60,464 bases of DNA from Syntrophaceae bacterium (GTDB lineage: Bacteria > Desulfobacterota > Syntrophia > Syntrophales > Smithellaceae): the NCBI GenBank assembly GCA_009773315.1, contig WRPE01000015.1:1-60464 (forward strand), read 5' to 3'. Shown here piece after piece: positions 33,164 through 42,362 of the stretch (position 1 is its first letter; every line of letters begins with the position of its first letter). A program made the translations under genes and the position numbers. The notes below the pieces were generated by a model, which was not told the origin of the DNA, searched no databases, and saw only the letters and a program-made list of their open reading frames with translations.

Positions 33164-36100
33164 CTAGCGCACGATGAACAACGAACTGTCCTTCCCAAAA
33201 TTAATGATCACTGGTATTTGCGGATGGCCGAGTTTATTGGAAATTTCTGCGGTCATCTCCCTGGAGTATATTCCCAGACTTTTAACCGTTACCATGCCGC
33301 TCTTGTTTTTGTCCACCGCCTCGCCGTTTTTCAATCCCTCCAAAAGAGAATGAGTATATAAACCGTTGCCCTGGTAGCCGTCCAGAGCGGTCTCGACGGA
33401 GCCTGCCGAGGCATAGATGTGCAGCCCCATCTTTTTAGCCAGTACGGACATGCGAGCATCATACAGCCCGCTGACAATGGTGTCAACACCACCGGCATGG
33501 CACGTATCAAAAATAAAAAGTTGCGACAGGGCTTTGATCTTTTTGGACATCTCGACGATCTCGTTGGAGCTGATCAGACTTGCGCTTCTGTCCAGAGAGC
33601 CTGCGAAACTGCCGGTGACGATGTAGTACTGGCTTTGCAAAAGCAGACCGTGGGAGGCGTTGAAGAAAATGAAGCTGTCGCCATGTTTCACCCGTACGGC
33701 CAGTTTATCGATGGCGGCTAGAATGTTGGGTTTGCCGGCCTCTCCATTGACCAGGGTCGTCAAATGGATGTTGGATGGATGATAGATGGTTTTAGCCTTG
33801 TCGGACAGTTGTGCGATGAAATCCCGGGCATCCTTGGCGGCGTATTTCAAATTGATGGAAGCGTCGCGATACCGGTCAATGCCGACCGCCAGAATATACA
33901 GCCGTGGTTCATCGGGTGCTCTGGTAGAGATAAAACGGGCTGTGCCTATGACACTCTGCACCGTGTTAGGGGCGTTGAAGGCGGTCAGACTAATCTCGTT
34001 TTCACCGGCAATCGTTTCCAGCTCCACACACTCGTTAACCAATTCACCCTTGGGACGCACGACGACCGCGCCGGGACTCTGTTTCTCCTTGATGGTCAGG
34101 GAACGCATATCCTGATAGACAGCCCTGCTGTTCAACTGAGCCAGTTTCATGGTTGTCGTTGCACTCTGCGTCGCAACGTCGCGATAGAATCCATCGGACT
34201 TGATCAATTTGCCGTTCTGGAACAAGCGCACTTCCCCAATACCGCCACCGGTGCTTTGCACCTGATAGCAGACCTTCACTTTTGGGTCGCTGGTCTGATT
34301 GGGAACGGTAGAAAACTTGACTGCCGGAGGCGGATTCTTGATCGCTTCTTCCACCGTCAGGGTGACCAGGCCCGTAATATCATCGCCTTTGAGTTTTGCC
34401 GAAACAATGTCGGGCCGGTAAAAGACATCATAAAACTGGTCAATCCCGTAAACCCTGTTGCCCCGGCGGATGTTGAGGTATTCATGCCCCCGGGCCGAGG
34501 AGTTGTAGTATCCTTCCTTTGTGATCACAATCCATTCTCCATTGCCAAAGCCAACAAACTGCCCAACCTCCCTGCCGGCAGCCGTATCCCACAGCCGGAC
34601 GGTCCCATCAGAGCTGCCGCTGGCCAGCCACAAGACAGCATCGCTTGCCGCCCCCGCATTGATTGGCGCCCGATGACCGGCAAAACGAAGTCCTTTTCCG
34701 AAGGACCGGTTACTCAGCAGACGAAATGAGTTATCGCCATTATCCGCAATCGCCAGACGATCATCAGGTCTGCCCACAACCACGCGACCGTCAGATCCAC
34801 GCTGTTTGTTTCCTTGCAGGTCGATGAGTCCTTCATCTTTCCCCGGAATCGAGACGGCCTTGCTGTCGGACGTAAACTGCAACACTGCCGCTGCACCTTT
34901 CATCGGGACAACCGCTTCACTAACCCAGTTTTTTGTGGAGAAAAGTTCAAGTTTGTTCAAGGTGGAAAGTGCAAAGTGAGCGCCATCAGGCGAAAAGACA
35001 AACATCACCGACTGCGGAGGGGTTGTATGATCAACCGGAATGGATTTGATAAGCTGGTTTGCCGGGTTCCAGATGTCGACACTGAACTGACCGCTTTGGT
35101 CTGCTCCGAAACTGGCAACCACAGTGCCCAGCGGTGATATCGCCAATTTTTCAACAAACTGTTTCGTCTGGATGGATTTCTGCTGCTGTTGCACGATATC
35201 CACAATATGGACACCCGTTCGTTTCTGATCCGCCATAGCCGCATAGGCCCCGTTGGGCGACAAGCCGGAAACTGCTGCGCGATAGGTTCGCGCCAGAACT
35301 CCTTGCTGGTAATTCCAGACCACAACCGCCCCGGAGGCATCTCTGGCAGCCATCAGCGGACTGTCCTTGATAAAAGCAACTTGCAATATCCAGTTGCCCT
35401 TACCGATTGCGGCGAAGACTTCAATCTCGTTATTGTCGCTGCGGGTCTTGGCCAGCAGTTCATCGATGTGCTCTTTGCGCGATGGCCGCGAAATCTTGTC
35501 CACTTCTCGGCCGCCGTTGAACAAAATGACCGTCGGCAAAATTCCTGAAACGCCGTAGCGATTGACGATATCGGCGCTTTTATCGATATCAATCCCCACG
35601 ATTTTAACGTCGGGATACTGCTGGCTGGCCTGTTGCATAATCGGCAGATACATTTTGCAGGGTGCACACCAGTTCGCGTAGAAATAGGCCAGCACCGGCT
35701 GGTCGGACTTCAACACCTCCTGTTCAAAGCGCGCACTTTCTACGGTCGTTATAGAGCCTAATCCGACCGTAGCTCGGGTTGGCTGACCCGGACGAACTGT
35801 ACCCGGTGAAACGGCAGCTCTCTTCAGGGTGTAGTTGATCACAATGCGCTCTTTACCGCGCGCAATCTGCACCTGCACCTGATCACCCGGCTGATAAAAT
35901 CTTGTGACCTCTTGCAGATCAGCAGGCGCCTTGATACTCCTGTCATCAACCTTCAGAATAACATCACCGGGCCGCAAGTCGCCTGCCGACGACGCCGAAA
36001 CGACGTAGGCGCCCTCGGGCATTTCCAGACCGATGAATTGCGCATATTCAACCGGTACCGCCTTGATCATCACACCAAATGACGCCCGCTCGGCCGCCCA

Positions 36101-36172
36101 AACAGATGCTGATGACAGAAGCAGAAGAAGAATGATGATACTATGGATAATACCTAACCGTTTGCTGTCCAT
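33164..36172 (-). CDS. Exported PDZ-thioredoxin-WD40-caspase-like peptidase
   Basis: A 1002-residue exported protein with an unusual domain chain. After a signal peptide (about 1-27) comes a PDZ domain (GDVILKVDDRSIKAPADLQEV), a thioredoxin domain with WCAPC (about residue 168), and a degraded WD40-like propeller (about 250-560). A linker follows (GEWIVITKEGYYNSS, YRPDIV), then an Ig-like part and a C-terminal caspase-like peptidase C14 domain. The His-Cys dyad is in FFNASHG (His841) and DTCHAGG (Cys891). ATG 36172 has AAGGA upstream. It starts 29 bp after a related WD40-caspase gene and shares its linker. A redox-linked periplasmic protease is inferred; targets are unknown. Confidence 0.85.
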   Translation of the reverse strand: MDSKRLGIIHSIIILLLLLSSASVWAAERASFGVMIKAVPVEYAQFIGLEMPEGAYVVSASSAGDLRPGDVILKVDDRSIKAPADLQEVTRFYQPGDQVQVQIARGKERIVINYTLKRAAVSPGTVRPGQPTRATVGLGSITTVESARFEQEVLKSDQPVLAYFYANWCAPCKMYLPIMQQASQQYPDVKIVGIDIDKSADIVNRYGVSGILPTVILFNGGREVDKISRPSRKEHIDELLAKTRSDNNEIEVFAAIGKGNWILQVAFIKDSPLMAARDASGAVVVWNYQQGVLARTYRAAVSGLSPNGAYAAMADQKRTGVHIVDIVQQQQKSIQTKQFVEKLAISPLGTVVASFGADQSGQFSVDIWNPANQLIKSIPVDHTTPPQSVMFVFSPDGAHFALSTLNKLELFSTKNWVSEAVVPMKGAAAVLQFTSDSKAVSIPGKDEGLIDLQGNKQRGSDGRVVVGRPDDRLAIADNGDNSFRLLSNRSFGKGLRFAGHRAPINAGAASDAVLWLASGSSDGTVRLWDTAAGREVGQFVGFGNGEWIVITKEGYYNSSARGHEYLNIRRGNRVYGIDQFYDVFYRPDIVSAKLKGDDITGLVTLTVEEAIKNPPPAVKFSTVPNQTSDPKVKVCYQVQSTGGGIGEVRLFQNGKLIKSDGFYRDVATQSATTTMKLAQLNSRAVYQDMRSLTIKEKQSPGAVVVRPKGELVNECVELETIAGENEISLTAFNAPNTVQSVIGTARFISTRAPDEPRLYILAVGIDRYRDASINLKYAAKDARDFIAQLSDKAKTIYHPSNIHLTTLVNGEAGKPNILAAIDKLAVRVKHGDSFIFFNASHGLLLQSQYYIVTGSFAGSLDRSASLISSNEIVEMSKKIKALSQLFIFDTCHAGGVDTIVSGLYDARMSVLAKKMGLHIYASAGSVETALDGYQGNGLYTHSLLEGLKNGEAVDKNKSGMVTVKSLGIYSREMTAEISNKLGHPQIPVIINFGKDSSLFIVR

Positions 36173-36201
36173 TTTTATGTCCTTACCTGAACTGAAAATA
36201 A

Positions 36202-39200
36202 TCATTTCACCCGCCCGATCGGAAACGCCTGACCGCTGATGGAAATCGTGGGGTACTGCGCCCGCTTGAATATCTTCTCCGCCAGCAGCGGCACCTCATT
36301 GTCCGCGTAATCCGCGAGATCGGTGGTCTTAATGTACCCGGTCTTCCCCTTATCCGCCTTGCCTTTCAAGCCTTCGGATAAAACGTAGGTGAACAGGCCG
36401 TGACCCTGATATCCCTCCAGCGCCTCCTGAAGCGACGTCGATGCCGAAAGAATGGTCGAACCCACCGCCCGGCTCAAAATCTTCAGTGCCGTGTCCTCGC
36501 TCATGCCGCGGGTGAGCATTGCCACCTGAATGGCCTCTCCCAGAGCGCCCGCGTTGCAGGTATCGATGATGATCAGTTTCTTGGTTGCCGGAATATTGGC
36601 AATGGCTTCTTTGAGCATGTTTTGTGAAATGGCGTCGGTCCGGAGCTTCTCCGTTCTCAATGATCCCACATTGGAGGTAATGAGAAAATATTCCCCTTCA
36701 TCCACTGTCCCGTGGCTCGCGATGTAAAAAACAAACAAATCGTCCGGACGCAAAGTCTGAAATGATTTAATCTCCCGGATGATCGCCTCGCTGGTGGTCT
36801 CTTCCGGCTTTGTCAGTGTCTTGATCGTCACTTTGTCAAACAACCCTTCCGACGCCGTTTTAAGCGTTCCTGCAAAAAGCTGCGCGTCGGCGGCAGGATA
36901 TTGAAGTTTAAGTTTCGGATTTTTAAATTCGTTAATCCCGATGATCAACGCTGTAAGCGACGGCTTTCCCGCCTGCGCATAGGTCGCCACGACTTCCAGG
37001 ATTGTTTCATTGCTCTGCATGCTGTTGTCGCCGTTGAAGGCCACGGCCTTGATAATATTCTTTCCGTTCAGCAGACTCAGATCATAGGTTTTCAAGACCG
37101 CTTTATTCGTCTTTTCCCTGATCGTCACGGCCCGGCTGTCCATCACCACGGCGGTTCCATTCAGATAAAGCCGCACATCTCCGATGCCGCCGCCCTGATC
37201 TTCAAGCCTAAGCCGCACGGTCACTTTATCCTTACTGACTAAAGCAGGCGTATCGACGATCCTCACGCTCGGCGGCTGTTTCACGTCGGCCAGATTCCGG
37301 AAATCTTTGAGCGATCCGCCCGAAAGCGCTATTTTCACCAGATCGGGACGGAAGAAGGTTTCCCGATAGTTCTCGATGCCGTAGACGTTGCTGCCTACGC
37401 GAACGTTCATGTGTTTGTCGCCGCTAGAAGATGCGTTGTAATAGCCTTCCGGGGTTATGACAATCCACTCGCCGTCTGAAAAGGAGCTCATCCGGGCAAT
37501 TTCCCTACCGGTGCTGCTGTCCCACAAATGGGCCACCGGTCCAAGACTGTCTACCGTAATCACGCGATTGGCTTTGGAAGAAATTGCCGCAGTCACAAAG
37601 GTCGATCCGCCGGGCATGATGGAAGTTTTATCACCCGCAAATGAGCGGATTTCTTTTCCGGTAGCGATATCCCAGAGCCAGCTCTTCTGGTCATCCGAGC
37701 TTCTAATCAAAAGCCACCTGCTGTCGCCGGAAAATCCCACATAGGTTATGCGCTCGTTTGCTTGCCGCAGGAATGTCTTGATTTCTTTCCGGGTTGCAAG
37801 CTCCCAGAGCTTGGCGGCGCCGACGAGGCTTTCCGTTGCGATGAACTTGCCGTCGGGAGAGAATGCCACCGAGGTAACGGTGTGCGTATGCCCCCCCAAA
37901 CGCGCTATCTCCTTGCCGGCCGTCAGGCTCCAAACGATGACTGCGCTGTCCGTACCACCGGAAGCCGCCAATTTTCCGTCCGGGCTGACGGCCACGGAAG
38001 TCACATCTGCGGTATGACCGATAAAGGACATGGTCTCCTTGCCGGAAGCGAGATCCCAAAGCCGCACAATTTTATCCTCACCACCTGACAGGATCCAGTT
38101 GCTGTCCTTGGAAAAAGCCAATGAATTGACCGCTTTAAGGCCCGTGCTGATTCGATCCACCTTAGCCAGTGTAATATCCCATACGATGAAGCCGCCGCCG
38201 ATGTTCACCGCAAACTTCTTACCGTCGAGGGCAAAGGCAACAAAAGCGAGTCGATGACCCTGACCTTCGTATCTTCCAATCTCCTGGTTTTTTTCAAGGT
38301 CCCAGAGGCTCAATCGTCCAAATCCGCGGAACAATATTTGCCTTCCGTCGGGAGAAAAAGCCGCATCGCTGGCGCCAACTTGTTTGCTGCTAAACTCTTT
38401 GATTCCATATCCGGTTTGACTGTCTGCAACCCTGAAGATTGTATCACCGGCTATAGAAGAGTTTTTCAAAAGAATCCGTTTCCCGTCAGGCGAAAGTTCC
38501 ACCAACCTAAAACCCTTGGGCAGTCGGAAGAAACCGAGTTCCCTCCCTGACGAAAAGTCCCAAAGCGTTGCAGCGGTGGCGGTGGTTGACAGGGCATAGC
38601 CGCCGTTTTTGGAAACCTGAATGGCGTAAATAGCCTCCACGGCTTTGGTAGTGGAGCGCCTCTGGAAACTACGCACTTCTTTTCCGGTAGCCAAATCCCA
38701 AAGCTCAAGTGTCTGGTCTCGTCTGGGAGATAAAACATACCGGTCGTCCGGAGAAAATGCCGCCGAATAAAATTCATCTCTGTCGAAAGTCTTTTCAATC
38801 TTTCCTTCCAGGACGTTCCAGAGGACGAGATGTATTTTGGTTGGAGAGAATTTCTTGCGAGACAATGCATATTTCCCACTGGAAGAGAAAATCACCGAGC
38901 TATTCTCCGGATAGGTAAGACTCAGTGTGCTCACCGTTCTTCCTGTCACGGTTTCCGCAATGATGATACCATCCTCACCTCTGGCCCAGAAATATTTTCC
39001 ATCCGGAGTAAATCCAGTTTTGCCATCTACAATAAAAGTGGCGTCTATTTTCTGGAGTTGCCTACCACTTTGCACATCCCAAAGCCTGCATGTTTTGTCC
39101 AACCCCCAGGAAGCAATCAATCTTTTGTCCGGAGAAAAAGCCAAAGAGGATACACTGTAAATATGTCCACCAAGGGTTCTGATTTCTCTTCTGGAAAGGA

Positions 39201-39426
39201 CATCCCAAAGCTTAATACTACCGCTCATTGCACCGGAAGCAATAACTTTCCCATCCGCAGACATAGCCGCAGCATTAACCCATTCCGTATGCCCCAACTG
39301 CACAGAAACTTCCGGTGCCTGCGGACTTCCGGCGGGGGCAAGCTTGTCGTCGGCAGAAGCTATGTTTATGGCCAGCATGAAGACCATTCCAAAACAGACC
39401 GACACAATGCCCGTATGGCCTTGCAT
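36202..39426 (-). CDS. Exported WD40-repeat caspase-like peptidase
   Basis: Up to 1074 residues: a hydrophobic signal (VCFGMVFMLAINIASA), then roughly a dozen WD40 repeats (e.g. SVAFSPDGKFIATES, KLWELATRKEI) forming one or two propellers. Next come the conserved linker GEWIVITPEGYYNASSSG with FFRPDLV, an Ig-like segment, and a caspase-like domain with FYIASHG (His905) and IIDTCNAGA (Cys957). The start is unclear: ATG 39426 follows a stop codon directly and no start has a good ribosome-binding site. The first 152 bp overlap the upstream membrane protein frame, so coupling is likely. Paralogous to the next gene downstream. Confidence 0.85.
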   Translation of the reverse strand: MQGHTGIVSVCFGMVFMLAINIASADDKLAPAGSPQAPEVSVQLGHTEWVNAAAMSADGKVIASGAMSGSIKLWDVLSRREIRTLGGHIYSVSSLAFSPDKRLIASWGLDKTCRLWDVQSGRQLQKIDATFIVDGKTGFTPDGKYFWARGEDGIIIAETVTGRTVSTLSLTYPENSSVIFSSSGKYALSRKKFSPTKIHLVLWNVLEGKIEKTFDRDEFYSAAFSPDDRYVLSPRRDQTLELWDLATGKEVRSFQRRSTTKAVEAIYAIQVSKNGGYALSTTATAATLWDFSSGRELGFFRLPKGFRLVELSPDGKRILLKNSSIAGDTIFRVADSQTGYGIKEFSSKQVGASDAAFSPDGRQILFRGFGRLSLWDLEKNQEIGRYEGQGHRLAFVAFALDGKKFAVNIGGGFIVWDITLAKVDRISTGLKAVNSLAFSKDSNWILSGGEDKIVRLWDLASGKETMSFIGHTADVTSVAVSPDGKLAASGGTDSAVIVWSLTAGKEIARLGGHTHTVTSVAFSPDGKFIATESLVGAAKLWELATRKEIKTFLRQANERITYVGFSGDSRWLLIRSSDDQKSWLWDIATGKEIRSFAGDKTSIMPGGSTFVTAAISSKANRVITVDSLGPVAHLWDSSTGREIARMSSFSDGEWIVITPEGYYNASSSGDKHMNVRVGSNVYGIENYRETFFRPDLVKIALSGGSLKDFRNLADVKQPPSVRIVDTPALVSKDKVTVRLRLEDQGGGIGDVRLYLNGTAVVMDSRAVTIREKTNKAVLKTYDLSLLNGKNIIKAVAFNGDNSMQSNETILEVVATYAQAGKPSLTALIIGINEFKNPKLKLQYPAADAQLFAGTLKTASEGLFDKVTIKTLTKPEETTSEAIIREIKSFQTLRPDDLFVFYIASHGTVDEGEYFLITSNVGSLRTEKLRTDAISQNMLKEAIANIPATKKLIIIDTCNAGALGEAIQVAMLTRGMSEDTALKILSRAVGSTILSASTSLQEALEGYQGHGLFTYVLSEGLKGKADKGKTGYIKTTDLADYADNEVPLLAEKIFKRAQYPTISISGQAFPIGRVK

Positions 39427-39916
39427 CTAAAATAGACTGCGGCAAAGTCCTGTTCTGATAGCTTTGATGCCTTTTCTTGTAGTAAGGGTCGTCCTGGCTG
39501 TTTGTGAAAACAAATAAAATTAAAAGGAAAACCAGCAACAGAAAAACAACCAGCACATTCGCCTTGAGTCTAAAGAGCGCTGTAAACAGTCCGGGCAGGC
39601 CGACACGATTTTCCTGGCCGCTTTTCTGGAAACGGCACAGCAACCCCAGGACAATGAAAGGTCCAAGCAAAGGAAAAACTGTCACTGCCGCGATCAAGTA
39701 GAAGCGCCAGTCTTTAAAGGGAGAGTAGCCTCTGTTTTTCAATTCCGAAAATGCACCGACAACCAGCAGCACACAGGAAAACGGAAAGACTATACTAAAA
39801 AAATAGTCTGTCCCGGATGACGAAAGCATTGCAACGAGCAGGGCTGCCAGATGACTGATGAGCCCCGAAAAAAGAGCATTTCTTCCTATTTTAGTATAGG
39901 CAATTTCAGGCATCAT
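39275..39916 (-). CDS. Small polytopic membrane protein, C-terminus overlapping the WD40-caspase gene
   Basis: The first ~145 residues hold four or five hydrophobic segments (ALFSGLISHLAALLVAML, FFSIVFPFSCVLLVVGAF, FYLIAAVTVFPLLGPFIVLGLLC and VLVVFLLLVFLLILFVF). No family is recognised. The last ~50 residues (rich in Arg, Cys, His) are read out of frame across the signal peptide of the WD40-caspase gene and look unlike real protein, so a frameshift near 39430 or a remodelled junction is possible. Its ATG is adjacent to the ankyrin gene stop (39918). Confidence 0.6.
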   Translation of the reverse strand: MMPEIAYTKIGRNALFSGLISHLAALLVAMLSSSGTDYFFSIVFPFSCVLLVVGAFSELKNRGYSPFKDWRFYLIAAVTVFPLLGPFIVLGLLCRFQKSGQENRVGLPGLFTALFRLKANVLVVFLLLVFLLILFVFTNSQDDPYYKKRHQSYQNRTLPQSILDARPYGHCVGLFWNGLHAGHKHSFCRRQACPRRKSAGTGSFCAVGAYGMG

Positions 39917-39917
39917 C

Positions 39918-42218
39918 TTATCTTCGAATTCCAGATGTGGAACCGGCCTCTTCTAAAATCATGGGGACATCTTTCGATTTTTCAAAAACCCGCATATGAT
40001 ATTGGCCGCCCGCCTGGAAAGGCCCGCTCAAACGCAACATCACGTCATGAAGCGAATAGGCAATAACCAGTTTGCCGTCGCGACGTTCGGGTCCGCTGAA
40101 TCCGATAGAATAAAGCCATCGCGCGTCATGCCCCAGAAAAACACAGGCCACCACATATTTTTCAAAATCCATCCGGGGCGCGGGCTTTCCAAAGGCGCGC
40201 AGCCATAGCTCGGACCATTCCTTTGGCGTCTCCACCACTTTAATGAATGCCTCTTTTTGCTTGGAAACATTGCCCTTCCATTCCATCCCGAGATAGTCCC
40301 GGACCGCACCGGCTTTTTCCAGAAGGCTCACAATAGCCGGATTGGCGCCTTCTACCGCATAAGTCCAGGCCGACTTTCCCTCTTTATCTTTCAGTGATGC
40401 GGCGGCTCTCTTTTCGGCCAATATTTTTACCATGTCCGCGTTGCCTCTTTTGACCGCCAGAATCAGCGCCGTCTCCCCCTTTTTGTTGGCCGCATTGAGA
40501 TCTGCGCCCTGGTCGATGAAATACTTGACGCAAGAAAGATTTGATTCTTTAAAAGACTTAACCGCCTTCATCAAAGCCGTCTCTCCTTCGTCATCCTTTA
40601 TGTTAACATCCGCGCCTCTTTCGACCAGAAATTTCACCAGGACAATATCGCCGTCCGCGGCCAGCATCAGAGCAGTTCCCGAGGCAAAGCCGCGCATATT
40701 CACATCCATATCCTTGGTCAGCAAAAGTTTGACGATCTCCTGATCACCGGCAATAACGGCCGAAAAAAGAGCTTCCCGTCTGTCAAAATTCCCGCTGTTT
40801 TTTATCAATGTTCTGACGATCCGAACATTTTTTGCAGCGATGGCCTTGCTTAAGGCCGTATCCCCGTATTTCGATTTTTGATTGATATCCGCTCCGGCCT
40901 TCAAAAGCGCTTCCACTAAATCGGCATTACCCTTTTCACAGGCAATCATCAAGGCCGTCGTTTGATCTTTATCCACGGCATTGACATCCGCTTTATGGGC
41001 AATCAGTAATTTGGCTATATCGGAACTGCCGTCATGGATGGCCATCATCAGGGCTGATTTCTCATCATCATATTTACCGTTTACCTTTGCGCCGTGCTTC
41101 AGCAATAGGCCGACCACTTCCCGTTTTTTACCCGTTACCGCATAGATCAGGGCATCGCCCCGGCCCAGGTTCTTGACATTCCCATCTGCTTTTTTCCCTA
41201 AAAGCTCATGGACGATGGCCACATACCCTCTGGTGGCGGCAAAGATAAGCGCCGTGTTGTTCTGGCCGTTCTTGGCATTCACGTCGGCGCCGAAAGAAAG
41301 CAATATCCGGACGATTTCCAGTTTATTGCCGTCCGCTGCATACATTAAGGGCGTGCTGCCGGTCGGCGCCCGGAGATTCACGTCAATGCCTTCGGCAATC
41401 AGTGCCTTGACTTTATCGGAACGGCCTTCCTTAATGGCAACAAATAGAGGATGCACGGCAGGATCAATGAGTTTTGATGGCGCTTTTGCGCCGTCAACCG
41501 GTTTTTCCAGCAATTGGGCAATATATTCCAGCCCATCTTTTTTCGCCAGGGACAAGGCCGTCTCACCCTCCTTATTTTTCAGGTCGAGCCTTGCGCCGCG
41601 GGCCAGCAAGTCCTGCACCAGGGCGGCATCTCCCTGCATCACCGCATACATCAACGGTGTCCGTCCCGTTTTCATCCACGACTCGTCTTGAACATTCACA
41701 TCCGCGCCATTTTCCAAAAGGATGCGAATGGTCTTTGCTTTATCAGTGGCAGAGCCGGAGGTTATTCGTCCCCAGCCGGTGGCGGCAAGAAGCGGCGTAA
41801 GCCCTTTCCCCCCGGCGTTCACATCAGCCCCCCCCGTAATCAGGTATTTTACAACATCGGCGTTGCCCTGGCTTGCCGCTTCCAGCAAAGGGGTTCTGTC
41901 ACCGGTTTCTTTGCCGGCATTAACATGGGCGCCATGCTCGACCAATAGCTTGACGATTTCCAAATTGCCGCGCGAGGCGGCAACCGATAACGGCGTATCG
42001 CCGGTTCTGCCTTTTTGATTGACCTCATATTTACTGGAGGCTGAGGGGGGGCCGCTAAGAATAGATTTTACCTTTTCCAAGTCGTTCTTTTTAATAGCCT
42101 CTAAAAGAGGGACGTCGGGCGGAGGCATGCGGCTGTCGGCGATACTCTTCGCCGGCAGGAATGCTAAAATCAGTAAAAAAAGAAGAGCACCAAAAAGGAA
42201 AAAGATGATCTTGCGCAT
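39918..42218 (-). CDS. Exported ankyrin-repeat protein with C-terminal PrcB-like domain
   Basis: A 766-residue protein with signal peptide (RKIIFFLFGALLFLLILAFL) and about 18 consecutive ankyrin repeats (pattern GxTALMxAxxxGNxxIVKLLLxxGADVN), covering residues ~38-640. The last ~120 residues (WSELWLRAFGKPAPRMDFEKYVVACVFLG) resemble the PrcB C-terminal domain of protease-complex subunits. A scaffold or protease-partner role in the periplasm is inferred, fitting the two caspase-like proteins encoded downstream. It opens the long leftward gene run. Confidence 0.85.
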   Translation of the reverse strand: MRKIIFFLFGALLFLLILAFLPAKSIADSRMPPPDVPLLEAIKKNDLEKVKSILSGPPSASSKYEVNQKGRTGDTPLSVAASRGNLEIVKLLVEHGAHVNAGKETGDRTPLLEAASQGNADVVKYLITGGADVNAGGKGLTPLLAATGWGRITSGSATDKAKTIRILLENGADVNVQDESWMKTGRTPLMYAVMQGDAALVQDLLARGARLDLKNKEGETALSLAKKDGLEYIAQLLEKPVDGAKAPSKLIDPAVHPLFVAIKEGRSDKVKALIAEGIDVNLRAPTGSTPLMYAADGNKLEIVRILLSFGADVNAKNGQNNTALIFAATRGYVAIVHELLGKKADGNVKNLGRGDALIYAVTGKKREVVGLLLKHGAKVNGKYDDEKSALMMAIHDGSSDIAKLLIAHKADVNAVDKDQTTALMIACEKGNADLVEALLKAGADINQKSKYGDTALSKAIAAKNVRIVRTLIKNSGNFDRREALFSAVIAGDQEIVKLLLTKDMDVNMRGFASGTALMLAADGDIVLVKFLVERGADVNIKDDEGETALMKAVKSFKESNLSCVKYFIDQGADLNAANKKGETALILAVKRGNADMVKILAEKRAAASLKDKEGKSAWTYAVEGANPAIVSLLEKAGAVRDYLGMEWKGNVSKQKEAFIKVVETPKEWSELWLRAFGKPAPRMDFEKYVVACVFLGHDARWLYSIGFSGPERRDGKLVIAYSLHDVMLRLSGPFQAGGQYHMRVFEKSKDVPMILEEAGSTSGIRR

Positions 42219-42278
42219 ACAACCTCCATCGGTAGTTTACCAGAAATTATGCAGCAGCGCTGAAAAAATGATTGGATG

Positions 42279-42310
42279 GGAGAGGCCGGGCAGCAAAGCC
42301 CAGCCTCTCC
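42279..42310 (-). terminator. Hairpin terminator after TRAP system 2
   Basis: GGAGAGGC-c-GGGC (42279-42291) pairs with GCCC-a-GCCTCTCC (42298-42310). On the minus strand a T-run (CATTTTTTC) follows about 12 nt after the stem. It lies 53 bp beyond the dctM stop and before the ankyrin gene start, so it separates the two leftward units. Confidence 0.6.
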
Positions 42311-42362
42311 GGGGACAGAATCTATGTTTTAGCGTTTCGTTGTCCATACCGGCGCAACGTTT

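Noticed and set aside
33764-34729. 321-codon open frame on the plus strand inside the PDZ-thioredoxin-caspase gene
   Set aside because: Antisense shadow without motifs or ribosome-binding site.
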